From Advenella kashmirensis W13003 (GTDB lineage: Bacteria > Pseudomonadota > Gammaproteobacteria > Burkholderiales > Burkholderiaceae_B), in assembly GCF_000506985.1 (NCBI RefSeq), contig NZ_KI650984.1, positions 1-64,000 on the forward strand: 64,000 bases of DNA, read 5' to 3'. Shown piece by piece: positions 10,613 to 19,097 of the stretch (the first letter of the stretch is position 1; every line of letters begins with the position of its first letter). The notes beneath the pieces are model-generated. The model saw only the letters and a list, made by a program, of their open reading frames with translations. It did no database searches and had not been told where the DNA came from. Position numbers and translations under genes: made by a program.

Positions 10613-10651
10613 AGTAAAAAACCCCGTACGCATTCGATTGTCGTCGGGGTT
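10613..10651 (-). terminator. Rho-independent terminator of the tRNA-Val(GAC) gene
   Basis: The stem AACCCCG (10620-10626) / CGGGGTT (10645-10651) reads on the - strand as a hairpin followed by a run of Us (the AAAAA before 10621 on +). It lies about 50 bases beyond the 3' end of the tRNA. Confidence 0.65.
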
Positions 10652-10701
10652 ATCTGATGTTCCTGATTTTATTTTCCCATTTTAATACACACAGTATTCA
10701 A

Positions 10702-10778
10702 TGGTAGGCAGTACTGGATTCGAACCAGCGACCTCTACGATGTCAACGTAGCGCTCTAACCAACTGAGCTAACCGCCT
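10702..10778 (-). tRNA. tRNA-Val(GAC)
   Basis: 77 nt with encoded CCA (TGG at 10702-10704 on +). The acceptor arm AGGCGGT pairs with ACTGCCT (one G-T). The D-arm is GCTCAGTTGGTTAGAGC, the anticodon stem CTACG/CGTAG with loop TTGACAT gives anticodon GAC, and the T-arm carries GGTTCGAATCC. All arms fold canonically. Confidence 0.95.
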
Positions 10779-10863
10779 TCAGGAAAGAAGAGAATTCTAC
10801 CACTGTGTTCCACTTTTTGTCCAGCGATTGCCGCAACATGCAGCACAATTTCTTAAAAATGTC

Positions 10864-11028
10864 TCAATCTCGCGAAATGCTGCGTGACCGATAGCCGATG
10901 CCGGTATCAACCGTACCATATATCTGAACGCCGCTACCGCTGCGGGCAGCGCTGTCAGGGCGGCTGGCGCAACCGCCCAGCACACTGAAACTCACGATAA
11001 AAGTAAGCACACACGCCACTGCTTTCAT
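10864..11028 (-). CDS. Small lipoprotein (54 aa) with a porin-like C-terminal motif
   Basis: It starts at the ATG at 11028, which has AAAGGA about seven bases upstream; an in-frame codon at 11052 would give 62 aa without a better ribosome site. The signal peptide MKAVACVLTFIVSFSVLGGC ends in a lipobox with Cys at about residue 20. The mature part is only about 35 aa and contains VQIYGTVDTGIGY, which closely resembles the first beta-strand of Burkholderiales trimeric porins. It lies between tRNA-Val and uvrD. It could be a genuine short lipoprotein or a fragment derived from a porin. Function unknown. Confidence 0.55.
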   Translation of the reverse strand: MKAVACVLTFIVSFSVLGGCASRPDSAARSGSGVQIYGTVDTGIGYRSRSISRD

Positions 11029-11072
11029 GAAAATTCCTTTGTATGGTTTCAATGTCGCGCCGACCAGGCTCG

Positions 11073-13337
11073 TCAGCCGGCGATAATATCCAATTTAGCT
11101 ACCGCCAATGCAAGGGTTTTGGCGCCCGTGTCTCTGAACACGATTTCTGCCTGCGCGTCAGCTCCCTGCCCGGTCAGACGAATGATCGTACCGTCGCCAA
11201 AGCGGGAGTGTCGCACGCCCTGGCCTATTCGGTATTCCTTGCCGCTTACACTGACGCCTGAACTGATGCTGCGCGGGGCGCGCGGTTCTATTCTACCGGT
11301 AGATGGCCGTGCATGCGCATCGACATGCAGGCGCATTCCCCAGGAGGGTTCCGCGACTTCGCGGGTACGCGGCGTGAGCCACTTCAGGTGATCGTCCGGC
11401 AGTTCTTCCAGGAAACGCGAACGCATTGAGTAACGGGTCTGCCCATGAAGCATGCGGGCATGGGCCAGGCTGAAGGTAAGCCGTTCCTTGGCACGTGTAA
11501 TCGCCACGTACATTAGACGGCGCTCTTCCTCCAGACCATCTTCGGCCATAATGCTGTTCTCGTGCGGAAAGAGGCCTTCTTCGACACCCGTGATAAAGAC
11601 GGAATCGAATTCCAGACCTTTGGCAGCATGAATGGTCATAAGCTGAATCGCATCTTCGCCGGCCTGTGCCTGATTGTCCCCCGCTTCCAGCGATGCATGC
11701 GACAGAAAAAGCGCCAATGCGCTGGTCAGTTCCTGGGCAAAGGGCGAGTCTGGATCATCGGGGGCCACAGAGCGTTCTACCTGCGCCAGGGCGGCTTTGC
11801 CTTCCAGGTTTTCTTCTGCGCAGAATGCAGTTGCGGCGTTGATCAATTCACCCAGGTTTTCCAGGCGCTCGGCCCCTTCCCGTTCCGCTTCGTAATGCGC
11901 GTTCAGCCCGGAGGCGTCGGTCACATGCTTGATCAGCTCCGGCAGGCTCAGGGTTTGCGCGTCTTCACGCAGGGTTTCAATCAGTTTGGCAAACGCCAGC
12001 AATTTTGTACCACTACGCCCGGACACAGCGCCGACCGCATGAATCAGATTACAGCCGATCTGGCGCGCACAATCGCTCAGGTTTTCCAGCGTTCTGGCAC
12101 CAATGCCCCGGGTCGGAAAGTTGACGACCCGCATGAACGACGTATCGTCATCACCGCTGGCAATCAACCGCAGGTAAGCCAGCACATGTTTGATTTCCTG
12201 GCGCTCGAAGAATCGCAGACCGCCATAGACTTTATACGGAATGTGGGCAGAAAACAGTGCGTGTTCAATAGGCCGGGATTGGGCATTGCTGCGATACAGG
12301 ACGGCAATTTCACTACGCAGGCGTCCATCATTGATTTGGGCGCGGATTTCGTCAACGACCCACTGCGCTTCCAGCAGATCGGTAGGCTGCTCCACCACTC
12401 GCAACAGTTCGCCCTCGCCCCTGTCGGTCCACAGGTTTTTACCCAGCCTTTCGGTGTTATGTTCGATCAGTGCGTTGGCCGCATCCAGAATATGACCATA
12501 GGAACGATAATTCTGCTCCAGCCGGATAATATTGTTGCCCGCATAGTCGCGCTCAAAGGCGGACATGTTGCCCACGTTGGCGCCGCGGAAGGCATAGATG
12601 GACTGGTCGTCATCACCCACCGCAAACAGCGAGGCGTGGGCGCCGGCCAGCAGGCAGAGCCATTTATATTGCAGCGTATTGGTATCCTGAAACTCGTCGA
12701 TCAGGATATAGCGAAAACGCCGCTGGTAATGCTCGCGAACAAGCACATTGCGCGACAGCAATTCATAGGCGCGCAGCAACAGTTCGGCAAAGTCGACCAC
12801 GCCTTCACGCTGGCACTGCTCCTGGTAAAGTTGGTAGATTTCCGCCAGGCGCTTGCGATGCGCGTCCCACACTTCTACGGTGTCGGGCCGCTCACCGTTT
12901 TCCTTGGCATTATTGATAAAGCGCTGGACGTCTTTGGGCGGGAATTTTTCGTCGTCGATATCATTGGCTTTGATCAGGCGCTTGATGGCCGCCAGCTGGT
13001 CCGCGATATCCAGAATCTGGAAGTTCTGCGGCAGGCCGGCGTCGCGATAATGCGCCCGCAACAGCCGATTGCACAGGCCATGAAAGGTGCCGACCCACAT
13101 GCCGCGCGTATCAACCGGCAGCATGGCGGTCAGGCGCGTGAGCATTTCGCGGGCAGCTTTATTGGTGAATGTCACGGCCAGCACGCCGTAAGGGCTGACT
13201 TTTCCATTCTGGATCAGCCAGGCCATACGGGTGGTCAGGACTTTGGTTTTACCGCTACCGGCACCGGCCAGCACAAGGGTATGTTGCTCGTTGGTGGTGA
13301 CGGCCGCCAGTTGTTCAGGATTTAACTGCCCGATCAT
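11073..13337 (-). CDS. uvrD: DNA helicase II UvrD (superfamily 1)
   Basis: 754 aa. Motifs in order: Q-motif LNPEQLAAV, Walker A AGAGSGKT (about 25-31), TFTNKAA, DEFQDTN, GDDDQSIYAFRGA, the LEQNYRS motif, and near the end AAKGLEFD and VAITRAKERL. The C-terminal tail (GQGVRHSRFGDGTI) is the Tudor-like domain of UvrD/PcrA and sets it apart from Rep. It unwinds DNA 3'-5' in mismatch and nucleotide-excision repair. Its ATG overlaps the TGA of the upstream desaturase (13334-13337), so the two are translationally coupled. Length is typical. Confidence 0.95.
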   Translation of the reverse strand: MIGQLNPEQLAAVTTNEQHTLVLAGAGSGKTKVLTTRMAWLIQNGKVSPYGVLAVTFTNKAAREMLTRLTAMLPVDTRGMWVGTFHGLCNRLLRAHYRDAGLPQNFQILDIADQLAAIKRLIKANDIDDEKFPPKDVQRFINNAKENGERPDTVEVWDAHRKRLAEIYQLYQEQCQREGVVDFAELLLRAYELLSRNVLVREHYQRRFRYILIDEFQDTNTLQYKWLCLLAGAHASLFAVGDDDQSIYAFRGANVGNMSAFERDYAGNNIIRLEQNYRSYGHILDAANALIEHNTERLGKNLWTDRGEGELLRVVEQPTDLLEAQWVVDEIRAQINDGRLRSEIAVLYRSNAQSRPIEHALFSAHIPYKVYGGLRFFERQEIKHVLAYLRLIASGDDDTSFMRVVNFPTRGIGARTLENLSDCARQIGCNLIHAVGAVSGRSGTKLLAFAKLIETLREDAQTLSLPELIKHVTDASGLNAHYEAEREGAERLENLGELINAATAFCAEENLEGKAALAQVERSVAPDDPDSPFAQELTSALALFLSHASLEAGDNQAQAGEDAIQLMTIHAAKGLEFDSVFITGVEEGLFPHENSIMAEDGLEEERRLMYVAITRAKERLTFSLAHARMLHGQTRYSMRSRFLEELPDDHLKWLTPRTREVAEPSWGMRLHVDAHARPSTGRIEPRAPRSISSGVSVSGKEYRIGQGVRHSRFGDGTIIRLTGQGADAQAEIVFRDTGAKTLALAVAKLDIIAG

Positions 13338-14536
13338 GCTGCATATCGACGCAGACGAAGGGCAAACTGTTCAAGACTCTGGATACCGCTTTGCTGTGCA
13401 TGCTGGCACCATTGCTGCAAATCGCTCAGCAACTGCTCGCTGCTGGCGGTAGAGCTGGTCCAGACACGATACAGCTCTTCGCGCATATGCACCAGCTTGG
13501 CCAACATCGTGTTCTGAGCCAGCATATTGTCCAGTTCCTGCTTTTCCTGGGGGTTCAGAGCCAAGTCGGCCTGACCCAGGCGAGACTGTACTTTCTGCAG
13601 CAGCTCGCGTTCCTGGGCGCTGGCGCCCGATTGCGTCAGACGCTTGATTTCAGACTGCACGGACTGACGCAGCATGCTGGCGTAACGGGCCATGATTTCA
13701 TAGCGGTGCGTAATGACGCCCTGCAATGTTTGTTCCGTGACCGACTCGGATTTTTCCCGGGCCAGTTTCAGCTTGGGCGCGACTTTCTTAACCTGCGCCA
13801 GACGCAGGGCCTGAAGAATGCGGATGTAACCCCAGCCAATATCGAATTCATACCATTTGCTGGAGAATTTGGCGGACGTGCCATAGGCGTGGTGGTTATT
13901 GTGCAGTTCTTCTCCACCGATAATGATGCCGATGGGGAACAGATTCGTACTGGTATCGGGACTCGAAAAATTACGGTAACCAATATAGTGTCCCAGGCCA
14001 TTCACAACACCGGCTGCCCAGAAAGGAATCCAGGCCATTTGCACTGCCCATACGGTCAGGCCGATCGCACCGAACAACAGCAGATCGATCACCAGCATGG
14101 CAAAAATGCCCAGCGTTGTGTGACGGGAATATACGTTGCGTTCCATCCAGTCGTTTGGCGTGCCGTGACTGAAGCGCTTGATGGTTTCTTCATTGGCCGC
14201 TTCCTGGCGATACAGTTCGGCCCCCCTCCATAGCACCCGGTCAATACCGTAGATGATTGGAGAGTGAGGATCGCCTTCGCGTTCGCATTTGGCGTGGTGC
14301 TTGCGGTGAATGGCAACCCATTCGCGGGTGACCATGCCCGTGGTCATCCACAACCAGAAGCGGAAGAAGTGCGACACGATGGGGTGCAGATCCAGTCCGC
14401 GGTGAGCCTGGCTGCGATGCAGATAGATGGTGACCGCAGCGATGGTAATGTGCGTCAGCACGAGCGTGACAAGAATGACCTGCCACCAGCTCAGTTGCAA
14501 TAAGCCACCGGAAATGAAATCTAAAATTGTATCCAT
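13334..14536 (-). CDS. Membrane fatty-acid desaturase (acyl-CoA/acyl-lipid delta-9 type)
   Basis: 400 aa from the ATG at 14536; a TTG start at 14578 would lie inside the structured leader. The three histidine boxes of the membrane di-iron desaturases are visible: HRSQAHR, HRKHHAKCE and HNNHHAYGTS. Hydrophobic segments lie near residues 5-30, 55-75, 140-165 and 170-185. The last 130 residues form a charged helical extension (SEIKRL, QKVQSRLGQADLAL) that may be coiled coil. Such enzymes introduce a double bond into membrane acyl chains and are often induced by cold. It leads a two-gene unit with uvrD. An 80-base array of hairpins lies directly upstream and may control it. Confidence 0.88.
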   Translation of the reverse strand: MDTILDFISGGLLQLSWWQVILVTLVLTHITIAAVTIYLHRSQAHRGLDLHPIVSHFFRFWLWMTTGMVTREWVAIHRKHHAKCEREGDPHSPIIYGIDRVLWRGAELYRQEAANEETIKRFSHGTPNDWMERNVYSRHTTLGIFAMLVIDLLLFGAIGLTVWAVQMAWIPFWAAGVVNGLGHYIGYRNFSSPDTSTNLFPIGIIIGGEELHNNHHAYGTSAKFSSKWYEFDIGWGYIRILQALRLAQVKKVAPKLKLAREKSESVTEQTLQGVITHRYEIMARYASMLRQSVQSEIKRLTQSGASAQERELLQKVQSRLGQADLALNPQEKQELDNMLAQNTMLAKLVHMREELYRVWTSSTASSEQLLSDLQQWCQHAQQSGIQSLEQFALRLRRYAA

Positions 14537-14560
14537 ATACCCTTTAAGGTCTCCTGAGAT

Positions 14561-14640
14561 GCCCAAGAAGCTGGGCAATGCCCACGACGGTGGGCGGTAT
14601 GCCCTTATGCGGGCAGGATGCTACGCGATGCCAAATCGCG
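14561..14640 (-). promoter_or_regulatory. Four-hairpin structured 5' leader of the desaturase-uvrD transcript
   Basis: On + coordinates: hairpin 1 GCCCA-AGAAGC-TGGGC (14561-14576), hairpin 2 GCCCAC-GACG-GTGGGC (14580-14595), hairpin 3 GCCC-TTATGC-GGGC (14601-14614), hairpin 4 CGCGAT-GCCAA-ATCGCG (14624-14640). Read on the - strand, three copies of the pattern GCCC-N-GGGCAT follow one another and end just before the AGGAGA sequence upstream of the start codon. All stems are perfect. I do not recognise a known riboswitch class. A thermosensor or protein-binding leader is a plausible guess given a membrane desaturase. Confidence 0.5.
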
Positions 14641-14836
14641 CAGGAATTATAACACCATGATTTAACTAAGAAAAAATATAATTACCCTTTTTTCTTGATT
14701 TTGCGCAAGCTGTGAGCAGAATGTCATCATTCAGACACACAAGGCCTATGCAATTGACTATAGCCCTGTTTTTTCAAGCCAAGACGATTCTGGCGGCGTA
14801 GAATGTTGCATACGGTTACGGATGCACAGTTTTCTA

Positions 14837-14864
14837 GAATTGGCGGCATTTTAACCGCCAATTC
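14837..14864. repeat. Perfect 10-bp inverted repeat downstream of rsmB
   Basis: GAATTGGCGG (14837-14846) and CCGCCAATTC (14855-14864) surround an 8-base AT-rich loop. It sits about 50 bases past the rsmB stop. No T-run follows on the - strand, so it is not a standard terminator. It could stabilise the rsmB 3' end or be an operator. Confidence 0.5.
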
Positions 14865-14912
14865 AATCCAATTAAGACCATTTTACCCGCAAAACGTTCC
14901 GCAAATGCAAAA

Positions 14913-16274
14913 TTATTTACTGCGTTCAAGCACGGCGGCAAAGAACCCGTCGGTCCCGTGTACGTCCGGCCGCAGCTTCAGGTAAGACGAAGTCATGCCC
15001 AGATCGGGACAACGATCGCCCAGCACCTCCTGCGCGTTCAACAAGGAAAACTCAGGATGCGAGGCCAGAAAGGCATCGATTTGCTGTTCATTTTCCTGCG
15101 GCAGCACGCTGCAGGTGGAATACACCAGCCGCCCGCCCGGTGCAACGCAGCGTGCGGCGCTGTTCAGGATACGCGCCTGCAGTTCAGTCAATTCCTGCAC
15201 GCTGGCAGGAGACTGACGCCATTTGAGATCGGGATTGCGCCTGAGTGTGCCCACACCGGTACACGGTGCATCAACCAGGACTTTATCTGCCTTGCCGGCC
15301 AAGCGCTTGACCCGGGCATCGTTCTCGTTCGAAATGGCAATCGGCGTGACATTCGACAAGCCACTGCGCGCGATGCGCGGCTTGGCTTTGGCAAGCCTTG
15401 CCGCAGAAACATCGAATGCGTACAGGCGACCGGCCGAGCGCATTAATGCCCCCAGCAACAGCGTTTTGCCGCCGGCACCGGCGCAAAAATCAATCACCAT
15501 ATCGGTCCGGCGCGGCCCGACCAGCAGCGCCAGCAACTGGCTGCCTTCGTCCTGCACCTCGAGCGAACCATTTTCAAACAATGCCCAGCGCTGGATCGCC
15601 GGTTTGCCGTTCAGCCGTATGCCCCAGGGGGAATACGGCGTAGGCTGTGGATCGAAATCGGCCACGGACGACGCACGCAGCTCAGCCAATACATTATCCC
15701 GGTCTGTTTTGAACGGGTTGACGCGCAAATCCAGCGGAGCTTTGGTATTAAGGGCGGCCACCAGGCTTTCGGGTTCATCCAGCTGGCTCATGTACTCATA
15801 AAGCCAGTCAGGCAGGCTCCCACGAATTTCGGGGGCCAGCGAGGCCGGATCGATGGTATCCATGCGCAACAACCAGTCTTTTTCCTCATTGGATAACTGA
15901 CCCGCGATGGTATCTTTGCCGACGACCGACGCCAGGCCCAGAATGGCCAGGCGCTCCAGCGCCGGACCAGTGCCGCTTTCGGCATATTGCCGGTAGCGAC
16001 GCAAATGACGCAATACGTCGAACACCGCTTCGGCCACTTCATTGCGATCACGCCCCCCCAGAGCTTTATTGGCGCGAAACCAGGCCGATAGCACAGCATC
16101 CGCCGGATGCTTCCACTTGAGCACCTCGCTCAGCACGTCGCGAATCTGGCCCAAGCGTACGGTATAGATGCCGCGTTCCCGGGCGCCTGGCTGCGGCTTG
16201 CGCTGCGTGCGTCGCGTAAAGTCGGGTTTGACAGGACGGCGCCCTGAGTCTTTTCTAGCGGATTTGATTGTCAT
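14913..16274 (-). CDS. rsmB: rRNA (cytosine-C5) methyltransferase, RsmB/Sun family
   Basis: 453 aa. It has an N-terminal NusB-like helical region (about 35-170) and a C-terminal Rossmann methyltransferase. The SAM loop reads DFCAGAGGKTLLLGAL. Motif IV is DAPCTGVGTLRRNPD (about 334) and motif VI is YSTCSVLPQENE (about 386); the two cysteines PC and TC are the catalytic pair of this family. It methylates C967 of 16S rRNA in E. coli. The basic N-terminal tail (KSARKDSGRRPVKPD) is longer than in E. coli RsmB. A generic RsmB/NOP family assignment is certain; the exact site is inferred. Confidence 0.85.
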   Translation of the reverse strand: MTIKSARKDSGRRPVKPDFTRRTQRKPQPGARERGIYTVRLGQIRDVLSEVLKWKHPADAVLSAWFRANKALGGRDRNEVAEAVFDVLRHLRRYRQYAESGTGPALERLAILGLASVVGKDTIAGQLSNEEKDWLLRMDTIDPASLAPEIRGSLPDWLYEYMSQLDEPESLVAALNTKAPLDLRVNPFKTDRDNVLAELRASSVADFDPQPTPYSPWGIRLNGKPAIQRWALFENGSLEVQDEGSQLLALLVGPRRTDMVIDFCAGAGGKTLLLGALMRSAGRLYAFDVSAARLAKAKPRIARSGLSNVTPIAISNENDARVKRLAGKADKVLVDAPCTGVGTLRRNPDLKWRQSPASVQELTELQARILNSAARCVAPGGRLVYSTCSVLPQENEQQIDAFLASHPEFSLLNAQEVLGDRCPDLGMTSSYLKLRPDVHGTDGFFAAVLERSK

Positions 16275-16359
16275 AATTTTTGCCTGATTAACGATATTTC
16301 AAATGAGGTCTATCAAGGTTGAAATATCCAATGCTGCCATGAACGCAAGAGCGCCGGTA

Positions 16360-17037
16360 TCAGCTGACTTTGTCGGGGGCGGTGTAAAACTGATGCAACG
16401 GCAGGGGTTGAGTCAGGCCCACTTTTCCCTGGGGGTCCAAAAAGACCTGCCCCTGCGCCAGCCACTCCAGAACCTTGGGATAGAGCTTGTGTTCCATCTG
16501 CAAGACGCGCGCGGCCAGGGTTTGCACGGTATCGTCGCTCAGTACGGGAACTGCGGCCTGGGCGATAATCGGGCCCTGATCCAGCGCCGGAATAACATAA
16601 TGCACACTACATCCATGAACCCGCACGCCGGCGTCCAGCGCCTGCTGGTGGGTGTGCATGCCCGGAAAAAGCGGCAGCAGCGACGGATGGATATTGACCA
16701 GACGCCCCGAATAATGCTGCACAAATTCATCGCTTAAAATGCGCATGAAACCGGCAAGCAGCACCAGATCGGGCTGGTAACGGTCAATGTGCTGACAGAG
16801 CAACTGATCGTATTGCGCACGCGTCTGGCCCCCTGCCGCATCATACACCAGTTGTTCGGTCTCGATTCCCTGAGTCCGGGCCCAGGCCAATCCGTCGCTG
16901 TTCAAACTATGCGAGAGCACAGCAACGATATTGACATTGTTCATTTGGCTCGCGGCGCGCACCAGGGCTTGCATATTGGAGCCACGCCCGGAAATAAGGA
17001 TGACGACCCGGGTTTTTTCAGGATTTGTTGGTTTCAA
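16360..17037 (-). CDS. purN: Phosphoribosylglycinamide formyltransferase PurN
   Basis: Purine biosynthesis enzyme that transfers a formyl group from 10-formyl-THF to GAR. Seen: VVILISGRGSNMQALV (about 11-26), FMRILSDEFV, NIHPSLLPLFPG with catalytic N115 and H117, and D153 in IPALDQGPII. No ATG lies at the right place. I favour the TTG at 17037, preceded by GGAAG at about seven bases, giving 225 aa; the frame stays open to a TTG at 17106, which would add 23 residues. It runs in the same direction as rsmB, 85 bases away. Confidence 0.88.
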   Translation of the reverse strand: MKPTNPEKTRVVILISGRGSNMQALVRAASQMNNVNIVAVLSHSLNSDGLAWARTQGIETEQLVYDAAGGQTRAQYDQLLCQHIDRYQPDLVLLAGFMRILSDEFVQHYSGRLVNIHPSLLPLFPGMHTHQQALDAGVRVHGCSVHYVIPALDQGPIIAQAAVPVLSDDTVQTLAARVLQMEHKLYPKVLEWLAQGQVFLDPQGKVGLTQPLPLHQFYTAPDKVS

Positions 17038-17251
17038 CTGAACACTTCCGTATTGCTTACACGTTTCAAACGCAAACTGCAGACGTGAATATGACACGAC
17101 AGACAATTTACACTTTCAAATGAGTGGGTTAGCAGTGGGATCGCGGTCGTGCAACTGGACGGGCAACGCCGCAATTAAATGGGACCGCTATAACAGGCCC
17201 CAAAGAAGGGGCATAGTATAGCTTATTGTCCTTCACTGACGGCGCTTAGGG

Positions 17252-17863
17252 TTAATAACCAACAGTAAATCGTTGACGCATGTGCCGCGGGCGCTCAAGC
17301 TCGTCAACCATCGCAATAGCGTAATCTTCCATCGAAATGTGACTTTTGCCGTCAGTGTCTGCAAGCAATTGATCTGCGCCAATGCGGAATTTGCCTGTGC
17401 GCTCGCCGGGTTCGAACTGGGCCGAAGGCGACAGAAACGTCCAGTCCACCTCTTTTTCGCCTCGCAGGTCGTCCAGAAACTGCTTGCCCGGCACTGCCTC
17501 TGATTTGTAGGCATCCGGAAAGTCGGGGCTGTCCAGCAAAATTCTGCCCGGTGAGGTTTCAAGACTGGCAGCACCGCCCACCACCAGCAATCGTTTCACC
17601 TCGGCAAGCTTGAGCGCCTGCAACAAAGGAGCCGCTTTCAAATCATGGAACCGCACGGCGCTGACCACGGCATCGTGGCCTCGCAACAACGGCGCCAGGG
17701 CGTCCGGCTGATTGGCATCGCCCTGCACGATAGCCACGCCAGCCGGCGCATTTGCCGTCCGGGTCGAATGCACGACCCCGGTAACCTGATGACCGCGACG
17801 CAAGGCCTCGGCCGCAATACGCGAACCAACCCTGCCGTTGACCCCAATGATAGCGATTTTCAT
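17252..17863 (-). CDS. NAD(P)-binding oxidoreductase (SDR/NmrA-like)
   Basis: 203 aa from the ATG at 17863, preceded by AAAGGA; an earlier in-frame codon (17893) has no ribosome site. The N-terminus MKIAIIGVNGRVGSRIAAEAL is a Rossmann GxxGxxG fold of the atypical SDR/NmrA type, and LLVVGGAASL and VDWTFLSPSAQFEPGERTG are family-typical (YwnB/YhfK-like). Substrate unknown. It stands alone, with no regulator next to it. A small hairpin (GCCCC-AAAGAA-GGGGC, 17197-17212) lies beyond its stop but lacks a T-run. Confidence 0.75.
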   Translation of the reverse strand: MKIAIIGVNGRVGSRIAAEALRRGHQVTGVVHSTRTANAPAGVAIVQGDANQPDALAPLLRGHDAVVSAVRFHDLKAAPLLQALKLAEVKRLLVVGGAASLETSPGRILLDSPDFPDAYKSEAVPGKQFLDDLRGEKEVDWTFLSPSAQFEPGERTGKFRIGADQLLADTDGKSHISMEDYAIAMVDELERPRHMRQRFTVGY

Positions 17864-18110
17864 AAGCAATTCCTTTGTTCGACGTGGACACATTCACAAC
17901 TGAAATAATGGTCCTCTTGTGCCGGGAACGCAAGAAAAAAGCAACGCCCTACATCGGAATAAATCTGCCACCGTCCCGGGCATACCGGACTCAATCCCAT
18001 CGTCTTCCTGTAAACTTTCCGGGTTGCGCCGGGCTTGCAAAGTGCGGGATCCCCCTGAACGCATACCCCCATTAATTTGATGAACGTTTCCGAATATAAA
18101 GAAAAGCGGC

Positions 18111-19097
18111 ATGATGAGTCGTATTTCCGGCATGAAAAATCCTCTTCTCCTGTCCCGTCAACCTTCCACCTGCGCCCCCCAGCCGGGCAGCGCCCTGACG
18201 ATTGGTAATTTTGATGGCGTGCACCTTGGCCACCAGCAGTTGCTATCGCACGTGGTAAGCACGGCCGATAGCAAAGGGCTGGAACCTTCGGTCATGACCT
18301 TTGTGCCGCATCCGCGCGAGTATTTTGCCTTGCGTGAACAGCGACCCGAACTGGCACCCACCCGTGTATCGACTCTGCGCGATAAAGTGCGTGCCCTGTC
18401 CTGTTGCGGCATACGGCATATTCATATCCGGCGCTTTGATCAGGCGTTTGCACAGCAGACACCGGAGCAGTTCATCGAAGATATTCTGGTGCGCCAGCTG
18501 GCGGTCAAGTGGCTCTATGTAGGTGAAGACTTCCGTTTCGGCAGCAAGCGGCGCGGCGACATTGCCTTACTTCGCGAAGCCGGCAGCCGCCTGGGGTTCG
18601 AAGTAGAAACGCTGCATGATGTGCTGGACCCGCAAGGCATTCGTTATTCCAGCTCAGAACTGCGCCATGCCCTGGCTTATGCCGATATTGAGCGGGCCAG
18701 CCAGTTTCTGGGCCACCCCTATGAAATCAGCGGCCATGTCATTCATGGCCGCAAGCTGGGCCGCACGATCGGCTTTCCCACGCTGAATGTACGCGTCATG
18801 CCGCGCTGCGCCCTGCGTTCGGGCATTTATGTCGTCAAGGTACACGGCCTGGCAGACGAGCCGCTGGCGGGCGTTGCCAGCCTGGGCGTGCGCCCTACGG
18901 TCGAAGAGGACGGACAAGTCCTGCTGGAAGTGCATATTCTCGATAAAAACGTATCGGCATACGGTAAACTTATTACAATAAGCTTTTTGCATGCCGTGCG
19001 GGACGAAGAAAAATTCCCCGATTTACAAACACTGACTGACGCCATCCGCCACGATGCGGACGTTGCTCGCAACTATTTTGCTGTCCATGGATTATAA
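18111..19097 (+). CDS. ribF: Bifunctional riboflavin kinase/FAD synthetase RibF
   Basis: 328 aa (start uncertain: ATGs at 18111, 18114 and 18132). The N-terminal nucleotidyltransferase has [16 protein letters not shown] and [12 protein letters not shown]. The C-terminal flavokinase has [11 protein letters not shown] and [11 protein letters not shown]. It converts riboflavin to FMN and then FAD. Its 3' end overlaps the ileS start, giving the run ribF-ileS-lspA-coaBC that is usual in beta- and gammaproteobacteria. Confidence 0.95.
   Translation: MMSRISGMKNPLLLSRQPSTCAPQPGSALTIGNFDGVHLGHQQLLSHVVSTADSKGLEPSVMTFVPHPREYFALREQRPELAPTRVSTLRDKVRALSCCGIRHIHIRRFDQAFAQQTPEQFIEDILVRQLAVKWLYVGEDFRFGSKRRGDIALLREAGSRLGFEVETLHDVLDPQGIRYSSSELRHALAYADIERASQFLGHPYEISGHVIHGRKLGRTIGFPTLNVRVMPRCALRSGIYVVKVHGLADEPLAGVASLGVRPTVEEDGQVLLEVHILDKNVSAYGKLITISFLHAVRDEEKFPDLQTLTDAIRHDADVARNYFAVHGL

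Larger units (their letters stand above)
14537..14912. other. 376-bp intergenic region between the desaturase and rsmB
   Basis: It holds the desaturase leader with four consecutive hairpins (14561-14640), then an AT-rich stretch (about 14641-14700) likely to contain the desaturase promoter reading leftward. A separate perfect 10-bp inverted repeat lies at 14837-14864. No gene is supported here. Confidence 0.6.

Noticed and set aside
11562-13325. 587-codon open frame on + opposite uvrD
   Set aside because: Antisense shadow of a strongly conserved helicase gene; the product is Gln/Arg/His-rich without motifs or a ribosome site.
14555-14640. Guanidine-II (mini-ykkC) riboswitch
   Set aside because: Tandem hairpins suggested it, but the loops are not ACGR, there are four stems instead of two, and the downstream gene is a desaturase.
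17197-17212. Terminator after the NAD(P)-binding oxidoreductase gene
   Set aside because: The GCCCC/GGGGC hairpin is real but short and has no T-run on the relevant strand.
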